In this document: positions 26,701 to 34,507 of the stretch, in pieces | Layout of the letters: every line of letters begins with the position of its first letter | Position numbering within the stretch: position 1 is the stretch's first letter | NCBI RefSeq assembly: GCF_014235845.1 | Contig: NZ_JACJUQ010000009.1 | Span: 62,001-126,000 of the forward strand | Origin: Pontivivens nitratireducens | Lineage (GTDB): Bacteria > Pseudomonadota > Alphaproteobacteria > Rhodobacterales > Rhodobacteraceae | Direction: 5' to 3' | Length of the DNA: 64,000 nt | Program-made: the position numbers and the translations under genes | The notes under the pieces: model-generated | Told to the model about the DNA's origin: nothing | Seen by the model: the letters and a program-made list of their open reading frames with translations, nothing else | Database searches by the model: none

Positions 26701-28143
26701 TTATGTTCTGACCGCGGCTGCGCCGCTGATCGACTTGATTTCCTGAAAGGCGCGGATGCCCCAAAGCCCGGCCTCACGCCCCCAGCCGCTGGCGCCGACC
26801 CCGCCGAACGGTGCCCCCTGCGCACGGCTGGTGCCATTGACCTGTATCATACCGGCGTGAAGCGCCCTGGACACCCGGTCGGCGCGCACCGGATCCGTGG
26901 TCTGGACATAGGCGGCCAGACCGTAGGGCGTGGCGTTGGCCAGCGCGATGGCCTCCTCCTCCGTCTCGAACGGGGTCATGGTCAGGACGGGGCCGAAAAT
27001 CTCCGTCTGGAAAATCTCCATATCCGGCGTCACATCCGCAAACAGCGTCGGGCGTGAGAAGAACCCGGCCATTAGACCGTCCGGCAGGCCGGGGCCTCCG
27101 CTGACGAGGCGGGCCTTCTCGGCAATGCCCTGGGCGATCAATTGCTGAACACGCAGGTATTGCGCAGATGAAACCTGCGGGCCGATATGGTTTCCGGGCA
27201 CATCGGGCAAATCGACCGCGGTCTCGTGCATGTGTCGGGCGGTCAGGGCCACGGCTTGCGCGTATATCGGACGCTCGACCAACATGCGCGAGGCGGCGTT
27301 GCAGCTTTGCCCGGCATTGCGCACGCAATGGGCGGTTCCCTGACGGATCGCGGTTTCCAGATCGCAATCCGCAAACAGAATGTTGGCCGACTTTCCGCCA
27401 AGCTCCAGCGTGGTTCGCGCGAACCTGCCGGCTGCGACGCCGGCGATCTGCCGTCCGGCGCGGGTCGAGCCGGTAAAGGAAATATGGGCGATCCCGCTAT
27501 GGCGCACGAGGTGGGCGCCAGTCTCCGCATCACCGATCAGCAGGTTCACCGCCCCCGGCGGGATGCCGGCGCGAAGGCAGCATTCAATCAGCAAACCGGC
27601 TGTGCGGGGCGACAGTTCGGATGGCTTGAGCACGACGGCGCACCCGGCGGCCAGTGCCGCGCCCAGTTTCAGCACGATCTGGTTCAGGGGCCAGTTCCAA
27701 GGTGTGATCAGGGCGCTGACCCCGACCGGCTCGAAGCGTATGCGATGCTCCGCCCCGTCCAGCTCTTCCTCACGCAGGGCCACGGGCATGGCGGCGATTG
27801 TGGCGTCCAGATGGCTCAACGCTGCCCCGACCTGCGCTGTGCGGGCGAAATCTATCGGCGCGCCGATCTCACGGCTGATGATCCGGGCGAAATCCTGCGA
27901 ATATGTAGCGATCTGGTCGCGCAATGCCGACAGGGCGGCGATACGCTGCGCCGGAGTGCTGTTGCCCCAGTCCGAGGTCTGCGCGGCATGGACAGCGGCT
28001 GCGACCTGTGCCGTATCCGCCTTGCGATATATCGGACGCAATGAACCTGTGGCAGGGTCATGCTGCGCGGCAACGGCGGCGCCGCGCCCTGGTTCACGTG
28101 CGGTGCCGATCAGGTTCAGTGGAACTGGGTCGATATTCTCCAT
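26701..28143 (-). CDS. NAD(P)-dependent aldehyde dehydrogenase family protein
   Basis: A full-length 480-residue aldehyde dehydrogenase, which would oxidise an aldehyde to a carboxylic acid. The NAD-binding part includes TPWNWPLNQ and FTGSTRAGR. The active-site glutamate sits in TLELGGKSANI and the catalytic cysteine in NAGQSCNAASR; EIFGPVL and a C-terminal PFGGVGASGWGRE are also typical. It is closest in style to broad-specificity ALDH-superfamily enzymes; the substrate cannot be inferred. It is transcribed alone, converging on the radical SAM gene with a gap of 39 bp, and no regulator is adjacent. A GntR- or IclR-type site is not seen upstream. Confidence 0.93.
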   Translation of the reverse strand: MENIDPVPLNLIGTAREPGRGAAVAAQHDPATGSLRPIYRKADTAQVAAAVHAAQTSDWGNSTPAQRIAALSALRDQIATYSQDFARIISREIGAPIDFARTAQVGAALSHLDATIAAMPVALREEELDGAEHRIRFEPVGVSALITPWNWPLNQIVLKLGAALAAGCAVVLKPSELSPRTAGLLIECCLRAGIPPGAVNLLIGDAETGAHLVRHSGIAHISFTGSTRAGRQIAGVAAGRFARTTLELGGKSANILFADCDLETAIRQGTAHCVRNAGQSCNAASRMLVERPIYAQAVALTARHMHETAVDLPDVPGNHIGPQVSSAQYLRVQQLIAQGIAEKARLVSGGPGLPDGLMAGFFSRPTLFADVTPDMEIFQTEIFGPVLTMTPFETEEEAIALANATPYGLAAYVQTTDPVRADRVSRALHAGMIQVNGTSRAQGAPFGGVGASGWGREAGLWGIRAFQEIKSISGAAAVRT

Positions 28144-28545
28144 GGTTCTGCGTCACGGGGCGCGGCGCTGCTGTCAAGCGTCGCGGCCTGCACGAAATTG
28201 CCACCGGAACAATTCAAAGCCGTTCGAATGGATTTGGGCCGATGAGGTGTTGCATTCCGTTGGCTTGCGGATCGGCCAATCCCGCTTATCGTCCGGAGGG
28301 GGACGTTTCAGAATTGCAGAGCATGGGGTTCAGCGATCAACCGGTCACAATAGTAGAACGTGAGAGTGGAGCGCTAGACATGACAACATCTCATCCGGCA
28401 TCGGCCCCCAATACACATGTAATTCGTGGCAGGCATCCAAGCGCGGTGAAGGCATATCTGCGCGATATGAAAACCGGTTTCAATCACAAATCTGCAGTCT
28501 GGTACTGCTTTGTAAGCCTGGAAAATCTCCCCTTCTGAATGGCAT
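28144..28545. other. Intergenic region between aldehyde dehydrogenase and permease genes
   Basis: About 400 bp lie between the start of the aldehyde dehydrogenase gene (minus strand, reading away) and the end of the permease gene (minus strand). It should hold the aldehyde dehydrogenase promoter in its first 150 bp, but no clear -35/-10 pair is evident. A 52-codon ORF occupies its second half. No RNA gene or repeat was seen. Confidence 0.5.
28381..28538 (+). CDS. Possible small protein of unknown function (52 aa)
   Basis: An ATG-started frame of 52 codons with a modest GTGGAGCG ribosome-like site 10-15 bases upstream. The product is basic with an aromatic C terminus (AVWYCFVSLENLPF). The same frame is open further upstream without a clear start. 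Its stop lies within the short hairpin shared with the convergent permease gene. No family is recognised and the frame could be chance, so it is listed as a candidate only. Confidence 0.22.
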
Positions 28546-28551
28546 TCAGAA
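28533..28551. terminator. Short inverted repeat at the 3' end of the permease gene
   Basis: TTCTGAAT and ATTCAGAA form an 8-bp stem with a GGC loop, overlapping the permease stop codon. The stem is AT-rich and lacks a long T run, so it is at best a weak terminator. Confidence 0.25.
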
Positions 28552-29967
28552 TACTTTCTGCGTCACAAAGATCGTTGCCACGCACAGGGCCATGCACGAA
28601 AGCATGAAGGCGCGATTCCTTGTGAAGATCAACGTTACGGGGGAGACTCCGAAAATGCTCGAAACGATCGTCGCCGTTCCTGTATAGGGCGAAAACTGTG
28701 CCGAAAGCGCCCATCCGACCAGAAGCACAGCGACCAGAGCAATCGGCTCGATCCCGAGATTCAGCGGCTGGCTGATGATTCCTGCCGCTATGGCGCAGGT
28801 CAACACCGGGTTCAGCCCGACCATCGACAGGGCGATGATCGTCACAAGAACCCCGCTCAGGATAACCGAAGGGGAGGCCGAAGACGCGGCCAACAATGTG
28901 GTGATCGCGGGGACCGGTAGCAATGACACGATGATCGGCCCGAGAAACGCCGCCGATGTGATGACGCTGGTTGCCGCAGCCTGATCGGGCAGGCGGCTCA
29001 GAACCATGCCCTTGAGCGGGCCGGAGACGAGCCCGCGAAGCCTGTAACCCTGCAAAGCGATCAGCCACAGGATTGAGGCTGCGGGAATGATGATCATCAC
29101 CGCCGCCGAGGTCGATACTGCCATCTGGCCCGATATGAAGAAGATCAGGGAAAAAAGACCGGCAAGCAGAAGGGAAATCCGCAGGATGGACCGTTTCGGA
29201 AAGGGCGCCGGGTCCGGTTGATCCAACGTTGTCTTTCGCACCTCCAAAGCGGTGAATAGAACGCTGAACAAAAGGATGGCTGCGGACAAGACGGCCCCCA
29301 CCAGCATCGTCGTCTTCAGGCTGACTGCCGCCACGAGCGATGACAGGTAAACCGGAGGCAGGGCAAGGGGCGACCAGCAGGCCGAGGGGGAAAAGCCACG
29401 GATGGCCGCCAGAGCCGTGATCCAGGCACGTTCGGATTTCGGGCCGGTGGTGTCGTCGGCATCAGTGTCGCGCGCCAGGATGCCGATGAAGACCAGCGAT
29501 CCCATGTTCATCATCAGCGCCATCAGGTTTGTGCCGCACAGCGTGAGCAGGGCCTGCTTGCGGATCGGCTGGGTGACAAGGAACCGACCCACCTTGGCCA
29601 TGCTTTCGGATCGGCCCGCAGCCTCCTGAAGGGTGAAGACGGCGATGAGGAAAGCCTGAAAAAAAGCGGCACGTTGCAACGCCGATGCCAGGATCGGCAC
29701 GGGCGCGTCCTGTGTCAGAACCACCGCTATGGCCCCCAGGACCGAGGCGGCAACGAAGAGCCGCCCCATCTTGCTGCCCTGCACCAAAAGCCAAGGGAGC
29801 ATCGCCAGCATCAGAAGTGCGCCGCCAGCGGTGATGGACTCCGCATGTAGCCAGGCCCCCAAACCTTCGGTCACGACCAGGGCGACCAGCAACAGGCCAA
29901 TGCCGCTGCGATACACCGATAACGGGTTCCGGGTGCGCGATGCCGCAGGCGGGTCGAGGGTGGCCAT
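28546..29967 (-). CDS. Multi-pass inner-membrane permease, family not assigned
   Basis: The 473-residue product is almost entirely hydrophobic, with roughly 11-13 predicted membrane segments and short polar loops (for example DTDADDTTGPKSERAW near the middle, and KTTLDQPDPAPFPKRS). Its size and layout resemble anion or organic-acid permeases, but no diagnostic motif was identified. Two starts are possible: the ATG at 29976 and the ATG at 29967. I chose 29967 because an AAGGA lies nine bases before it. The gene diverges from the thiolase-like gene across a region with a candidate IclR-type operator, suggesting co-regulation and uptake or efflux of a pathway compound. Confidence 0.65.
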   Translation of the reverse strand: MATLDPPAASRTRNPLSVYRSGIGLLLVALVVTEGLGAWLHAESITAGGALLMLAMLPWLLVQGSKMGRLFVAASVLGAIAVVLTQDAPVPILASALQRAAFFQAFLIAVFTLQEAAGRSESMAKVGRFLVTQPIRKQALLTLCGTNLMALMMNMGSLVFIGILARDTDADDTTGPKSERAWITALAAIRGFSPSACWSPLALPPVYLSSLVAAVSLKTTMLVGAVLSAAILLFSVLFTALEVRKTTLDQPDPAPFPKRSILRISLLLAGLFSLIFFISGQMAVSTSAAVMIIIPAASILWLIALQGYRLRGLVSGPLKGMVLSRLPDQAAATSVITSAAFLGPIIVSLLPVPAITTLLAASSASPSVILSGVLVTIIALSMVGLNPVLTCAIAAGIISQPLNLGIEPIALVAVLLVGWALSAQFSPYTGTATIVSSIFGVSPVTLIFTRNRAFMLSCMALCVATIFVTQKVF

Positions 29968-29997
29968 TGCTGTCATTCCTTAGAAAACGAGTAAAAG

Positions 29998-30012
29998 TCG
30001 CATATAAAGAGA
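29998..30012. promoter_or_regulatory. Candidate IclR-type operator, site 1
   Basis: TCGCATATAAAGAGA fits the palindromic pattern TCTCAT-N3-ATGAGA found at four other upstream positions in this island. It lies between the divergent permease and thiolase-like genes, 3 bp upstream of TTGACA (30016-30021), a consensus -35 hexamer pointing toward the thiolase-like gene. Confidence 0.45.
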
Positions 30013-30074
30013 TCATTGACAATACTGGCACCCCATGTTTCCGTTCGGGCCATCGAATGTAGGGAGGACGAAGA

Positions 30075-31268
30075 GTGGGCGAAAACGTTGTGCTTCTTGG
30101 TGGAGCGGCCACGCCTGTCGGCAAAATGCAGGGCATTGCGTCGGACGGCACCCAGCAGCTTGAGCATGAAGTGCTGGCAAAACTCGTGGTCGAGGCGTTG
30201 GAGGATGCCGGGCTTCGGAAATGCGATGTGGGGTCGATGATCTTCACCTTGCCCAGGCCCTACACGCAGCAGAAATACTTCGCGACCTTCATGGCGAATT
30301 ACATGCGGCTGCCTTGCGAGGGACTGGTCATGGAGGTGCTGGGCAACGGCATGACCCCGGCCCTGACGCTTCAGACCGCGATCGATCAGGTGCGCTTGGG
30401 CCGTACGAAAGTGGCGTTGGCGCTGGGGATCAATTTCGAAACAGGAACTTCGGCGCCCGAGCATATGATGTCTTCGATGCGCGCCACCGGGGACGTGGAT
30501 TTTCACGTGCCTTTCGGGTTTACGCCAATCGCCTGGTACGCAATGGACGCCGTGCGCTACATGCACGAATACAATGTCACTCGTGAAGAGATCGCGATGG
30601 TTGCGGTGAAGAACCGACGCCACGCCGCCGACAACCCGATTGCCCAGTTCCGCAAACCAATGACGCTTGACGATGTGCTGGCGCAGCGCCCGATCGTCGA
30701 ACCGCTGGGACTGTTCGAGGTGCCGGGGCGCGGCGACGGGGCGGTTTGCATCGTGGTCGCAAGCGAGGATGTCGCACGCGAGTCGGGCAAGCCATTTGTT
30801 CGCGTGAAGGGTGAAGGCTTCTATCACGAAGGCGCGCACCAGATCAGTGAGGTTCCCAATGATATGATCGCCTTCGAGGCGGCGAATATCGCCGGGGCGA
30901 AAGCCTATTCCAATGCGGGGATCACGCCGGGTGATGTCGATCTTGCGGAAATCTACGCGCCCTGCACCATCGTGGAAATCCTCGCGGCGGAGGCTCTGGG
31001 CCTTTGTTCGCGTGGTCAGGGTGCGGGGCAGGCGGCGAGCGGTGAAACGGCGTTGGGAGGGCGCATCCCGATCTGCACCTCGGGGGGGCTGTTGTCGCGT
31101 GGGCATCCGGCCTATGTCACCGCGCTTTACAACTATTTCGAGTTGATGGAACAGCTTCGCGGGCGGGCAGGGGCGCGGCAGGTCCGCAACGCCGAGCTCG
31201 GTCTCGCCTGCACCGAACTAGGCAATTACAACGCGGCAATGGTTCATATCCTGGAGGCCGTGGCATGA
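30075..31268 (+). CDS. Thiolase-like protein lacking the usual nucleophilic cysteine
   Basis: A 397-residue member of the thiolase superfamily, SCP2-thiolase-like branch. C-terminal landmarks are SGGLLSRGHP with its histidine and ACTELGNYNAA with the second active-site cysteine. However, the normal nucleophile motif CxSG reads LGNG at residues 89-92 (in MEVLGNGMTP), so classical acyl transfer through cysteine is not expected. Such proteins often pair with a DUF35 zinc-ribbon/OB-fold partner and act in steroid or acyl-CoA side-chain metabolism, sometimes as aldolases; here the partner gene overlaps by ATGA. The start is GTG at 30075, preceded by AGGGAGGAC. A candidate operator and TTGACA lie upstream. 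The exact reaction is unknown. Confidence 0.82.
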   Translation: MGENVVLLGGAATPVGKMQGIASDGTQQLEHEVLAKLVVEALEDAGLRKCDVGSMIFTLPRPYTQQKYFATFMANYMRLPCEGLVMEVLGNGMTPALTLQTAIDQVRLGRTKVALALGINFETGTSAPEHMMSSMRATGDVDFHVPFGFTPIAWYAMDAVRYMHEYNVTREEIAMVAVKNRRHAADNPIAQFRKPMTLDDVLAQRPIVEPLGLFEVPGRGDGAVCIVVASEDVARESGKPFVRVKGEGFYHEGAHQISEVPNDMIAFEAANIAGAKAYSNAGITPGDVDLAEIYAPCTIVEILAAEALGLCSRGQGAGQAASGETALGGRIPICTSGGLLSRGHPAYVTALYNYFELMEQLRGRAGARQVRNAELGLACTELGNYNAAMVHILEAVA

Positions 31269-31687
31269 CGATCCCCGTTGAAACCGCACCCGGCGTCCGC
31301 CCCTATCCGCCCCGGATGAGTGCCTTCACCAAGCCGTTCTGGGACGGCGTCGCGGCAGGGTTGTTTCGCACGAGCCAATGCGACACCTGCCACAAGCCCA
31401 GCTTTCCGCCCAAGCCGGTGTGCCCGCATTGCTGGTCCAACGCGGTGTCGTGGATCGACCTGAGCGGGCGCGGAACGCTGTATTCCGCGACCACCATTCA
31501 CGCCGGACCGGCTGTGTTTGCGGCGGACCTGCCGTACCGCGTTGGGATCGTCGATTTGCCGGAGGGCCTGCGCCTCGCGACCCGTGTGTTGGACGACAGT
31601 GCGCTGGACGAGGCGGTGGAACTGGTCGCGCTGATCCATGATGACGGGCCGCTTTACGGCGCAAGGCGGCTGTCCGACCACGGGTGA
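31265..31687 (+). CDS. DUF35 OB-fold / zinc-ribbon acyl-CoA-associated protein
   Basis: The 140-residue protein has an N-terminal helix (FTKPFWDGVAAG), a rubredoxin-like zinc ribbon CDTCHKPSFPPKPVCPHCW, and an OB-fold (SGRGTLYSATTIH onward). This is the DUF35 pattern of proteins that partner thiolase-like enzymes and bind the CoA moiety. Its ATG overlaps the stop of the thiolase-like gene (ATGA), so the two are coupled and probably form a complex. It ends five bases before the convergent IclR gene. Confidence 0.88.
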   Translation: MTIPVETAPGVRPYPPRMSAFTKPFWDGVAAGLFRTSQCDTCHKPSFPPKPVCPHCWSNAVSWIDLSGRGTLYSATTIHAGPAVFAADLPYRVGIVDLPEGLRLATRVLDDSALDEAVELVALIHDDGPLYGARRLSDHG

Positions 31688-31691
31688 GCAA

Positions 31692-32510
31692 TCAACCGGC
31701 GAGGCGAGGCGTCGGGAAGACGAGGCTGCTATCTCCATCTGCGGGGCTGTAATTTATCAGCTTCTCGGAGATCCGGTTCGCCGCCCGCACCACGGCCTTT
31801 ATCAATTCCTCCAGCTCTTGATCGGAGGTGATCTCGATCCGGCGGACATAGGTGAGGCTGGCCGAGACGGAAGACTTGTCGTGGAAGATCGGGGCAGAGA
31901 CCCCGTAAACCGTCCGGTTCGACTCGTTGCCGACGCAATAGCCGATGCGGCGCATCTTGCGCATACTGGTGCGGAACTCCTCCCAGGTCTTGCCCAGACC
32001 CGCCTTGGAGATTTCCGCGCTGTTGGAACTGTAGAAGTTTCGCATCTGGTAGGGGGGCAGATAGGCCAGGATGATGCGCGACGGCGCGCCGTAGATAAGC
32101 GGAAAGCTGCGCCCCCGTTCCATGGTCAGAAAGATCTCGGGATCGAAACGATCCACCTGGATAGCTAGAACCTGATCGCCGTAGAAGCTGCTGATGCTGC
32201 GGGCGCCAATCAGTGGGGATTGATCCTCGTCCAGCAGCGGTTGCGCGATCTTGAGAAGTGGGTCCGAGCGCCGGATCTGTCGGTCAAGCTGCATGATCCT
32301 AGGGCCAAGCACATAGGTGCTGGCAGCTCCCGGAGCCAGCAGACCGGCATCGTAGAGCGCCTTGACATAGCGATAGGCGGTGGCGCGCGTAGCCCCCAGT
32401 TCGCTCATGATCATCTCGACCGTCCAGGCCGGGTTCTCTTCTGTGAAGAGGTCCAGAACGTTGAGCACTTTCCCCGCGCTGCTTTGCTTCTTTTCGCCGG
32501 ATTTTTCCAT
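31692..32510 (-). CDS. IclR family transcriptional regulator
   Basis: An N-terminal winged helix-turn-helix (VLNVLDLFTEENPAWTVEMI, then TRATAYRYVKALYDAGLL) is followed by an IclR effector domain (QPLLDEDQSPLIGARS, YGVSAPIFHDKSSVSASLTY). IclR proteins usually repress catabolic operons and respond to a pathway metabolite. The ATG at 32510 is chosen because AAGGCG lies six bases upstream; a longer form could start at 32552. It diverges from the CoA-transferase operon, with two candidate operator palindromes between them, and similar sites precede three other transcription units of the island. It is the most likely local regulator, including of itself. Confidence 0.9.
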   Translation of the reverse strand: MEKSGEKKQSSAGKVLNVLDLFTEENPAWTVEMIMSELGATRATAYRYVKALYDAGLLAPGAASTYVLGPRIMQLDRQIRRSDPLLKIAQPLLDEDQSPLIGARSISSFYGDQVLAIQVDRFDPEIFLTMERGRSFPLIYGAPSRIILAYLPPYQMRNFYSSNSAEISKAGLGKTWEEFRTSMRKMRRIGYCVGNESNRTVYGVSAPIFHDKSSVSASLTYVRRIEITSDQELEELIKAVVRAANRISEKLINYSPADGDSSLVFPTPRLAG

Positions 32511-32565
32511 GGAAATCGCCTTGTCCGCCGCCGCCATCAGGGCAGCGGGCATTATACAAATATAA

Positions 32566-32580
32566 TCGCGTTATATGAGA
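32566..32580. promoter_or_regulatory. Candidate IclR-type operator, site 2
   Basis: TCGCGTTATATGAGA lies 55 bp upstream of the preferred iclR start. It matches the TCNCRT-N3-ATGAGA pattern and suggests autoregulation. Confidence 0.45.
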
Positions 32581-32646
32581 CTAGCGGAGGCGATCAAGTC
32601 ATCCGCGGCGCCTGGCGCCGCTTTTCCGCTTGAAAGTCACAAATAA

Positions 32647-32661
32647 TCCCGTTAATTGAGA
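32647..32661. promoter_or_regulatory. Candidate IclR-type operator, site 3
   Basis: TCCCGTTAATTGAGA lies 60 bp upstream of the CoA-transferase start and 66 bp from site 2, in the divergent iclR/CoA-transferase region. It shares the right half TGAGA and the spacing with the other sites. Confidence 0.45.
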
Positions 32662-32721
32662 CTATCGAAAAATATCAAGAGGGAGTGCGCAGTTGGTCCG
32701 CCAATTTGTTGCCATCGCATC

Positions 32722-34002
32722 ATGACCGAACAAGACAAACGCCCGATGTATGACTTTCCCGTGCACCCTGGAAACAATACGCAGAACAAGGGCCCGCTGG
32801 CGGGGCTGCGCGTCATCGACTTCACGCATTTCATCGCAGGACCGTTTGCGACGATGATGCTGGCCGACCTTGGGGCCGAGGTCATCAAGATTGAATCTCC
32901 GAAGGGCGAGGATTTCCGGCAGTTTCCCCCGGCCGATCCGGCGCTGGAAGGTCAGGGATCCCCCTACCTCTGGGCGAACCGCAACAAGAAAGGCGTGGCG
33001 CTCAACCTCAAGACTGAAGACGGGCTTGGTGTAGCCCGCGACCTGATCGCCACCGCTGATGTGCTGGTCGAGAACTTCTCGTCGGGTGTGATGGAACGGT
33101 TCGGACTGGGATACGAGGATCTGAAATCCGCGCATCCAGACCTGATCTACACTTCGATTTCCGCCTATGGCCGCACTGGTCCCGATGCTGATCGTCTTGG
33201 GTTCGATACCGTGGTGCAGGCTGAAAGCGGCTTCATGTCGTTCAACGGTTTTCCCGACCGTGAGGGCATCCGCGTGCAGCCGGTCATCATGGATTCCGCG
33301 ACCGCCATGATGGCCGCCAACGGCATCCTGGCGGCGTTGATGCGTCGTGAACGGGTGGGCGGGGGCCAGCGTGTGGATGTGTCGCTCTACGACACGTCCA
33401 TGATCATGATCGGATATGGCTCCATGCAATATCTGATGAACGGCAGCGAACCGACCCGTATCGGAAATTCAAGCAATGACACCGCCCCCACCGGGGTGTT
33501 CAACACGCAGGATTCCGCCTTCTTCGTTTCTTCGTCGAATACCGCGATCTTCCAGCGCATCTTCCGGTTGATCGGTCGCGACGACATCGCCGACGATCCC
33601 GCGCTTCAAAACCGCATGGAGCGTTTGAAGCGCCGCGAATGGATGAAGGACATCCTGTCCGAAGCCTTTGAAAAAAAGCCCTGGTCCCATTGGGCACCGC
33701 TGTTGCGTAAAGCGGGAGTTCCCGCGGGCGAAATGCGCACAATGGCCGCCGCGCTGCATTCCGAAGAAACCAAGTCTGCCGGGCTTGTCACACGCATTCC
33801 GCACGCAACCGCAGGCTATGTGCCCAACATCGCCCTGCCAATCCGCCTGTCCGACTCGCCCACCGTCGATCCGGTCGCCGCGCCCCGTATCGGAGAGCAC
33901 ACGCAGCAGGTTCTGGAATCACTCGGCTATGATTCCGACCGACTTGAGCGTCTGTCGCAAGGCGGAGCCGTGGCTGGCGTCGCACCCGAAAAAACAACCT
34001 GA
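32722..34002 (+). CDS. CaiB/BaiF (class III) CoA-transferase
   Basis: The 426-residue protein shows the family N terminus GLRVIDFTHFIAGPFATMMLADLGAEVIKIE and the segment NKKGVALNLKTEDG. The catalytic aspartate is expected in VIMDSATA (about residue 191). These enzymes move CoA between carboxylic acids and are a common activation step for organic acids. The ATG at 32722 (MTEQDKRP) is preferred over a TTG at 32656, but its ribosome site is poor. The gene leads an operon with MaoC and acyl-CoA dehydrogenase genes and is divergent from iclR, so it probably activates the substrate of the island. The identity of that acid is unknown. Confidence 0.9.
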   Translation: MTEQDKRPMYDFPVHPGNNTQNKGPLAGLRVIDFTHFIAGPFATMMLADLGAEVIKIESPKGEDFRQFPPADPALEGQGSPYLWANRNKKGVALNLKTEDGLGVARDLIATADVLVENFSSGVMERFGLGYEDLKSAHPDLIYTSISAYGRTGPDADRLGFDTVVQAESGFMSFNGFPDREGIRVQPVIMDSATAMMAANGILAALMRRERVGGGQRVDVSLYDTSMIMIGYGSMQYLMNGSEPTRIGNSSNDTAPTGVFNTQDSAFFVSSSNTAIFQRIFRLIGRDDIADDPALQNRMERLKRREWMKDILSEAFEKKPWSHWAPLLRKAGVPAGEMRTMAAALHSEETKSAGLVTRIPHATAGYVPNIALPIRLSDSPTVDPVAAPRIGEHTQQVLESLGYDSDRLERLSQGGAVAGVAPEKTT

Positions 34003-34024
34003 CATCAAAACAGGAGGAAATGTG

Positions 34025-34507
34025 ATGAGAGGACGTTTCATCGAGGATTTCGAGGAAGGTGGGGTGGATATCAGCCCGGGGCGTACGGTGACCGAGACGG
34101 ATGTCGTCACCTATTCCTGGATTTCGGGCGATGTGAACCCGATGCACACAGATGATGTCTATGCCAAGGCCTCGCCCCTCGGTGCACGGATCGCGCATGG
34201 CACGTTGGGAATGTCCATCGCGACGGGGCTAAGCGCGCAGATCGGCGGTTTGATCGGCACGGCGATTGCCGCGCTCGGCGTCGAGGAGTGGGCCTTTCTC
34301 AAGCCGATCTTTATCGGCGACACGGTCACGTTGCATGCGTCCGTACTCAGCGCGCGTCTCAGTCGCTCCAAGCCCGACCGCGGCGTTCTTGTTCGGCGGA
34401 TGGACCTGAAGAACCAGGATGGAGAGATCGTCCAGTCGGGCATCATGAAGACCCTAGTGCGCTCACGCGCGGTTTACGGCACCAATTCGAAAGTGAACGA
34501 CCAATGA
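34025..34507 (+). CDS. MaoC-like (R)-specific enoyl-CoA hydratase
   Basis: A 160-residue hot-dog fold protein. The hydratase 2 motif is seen as YSWISGDVNPMHTDDVYAKA followed by RIAHGTLGMSIATGL, giving the expected Asp and His residues. It would add water across an enoyl-CoA double bond or remove it. A strong AGGAGG lies seven bases before ATG 34025, so the longer open frame upstream is not used. The stop overlaps the acyl-CoA dehydrogenase ATG (ATGA). Its position between the CoA-transferase and dehydrogenase genes fits a beta-oxidation-like module. Confidence 0.9.
   Translation: MRGRFIEDFEEGGVDISPGRTVTETDVVTYSWISGDVNPMHTDDVYAKASPLGARIAHGTLGMSIATGLSAQIGGLIGTAIAALGVEEWAFLKPIFIGDTVTLHASVLSARLSRSKPDRGVLVRRMDLKNQDGEIVQSGIMKTLVRSRAVYGTNSKVNDQ

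Noticed and set aside
26675-26701. ACGCGC/GCGCGT inverted repeat between the radical SAM and aldehyde dehydrogenase genes as a terminator
   Set aside because: The 6-bp stem with a 15-base loop and no T run is too weak to call in high-GC DNA.
32656-32721. TTG start giving 22 extra residues on the CoA-transferase
   Set aside because: The extra residues do not resemble the family N terminus, and the TTG lies inside candidate operator site 3.
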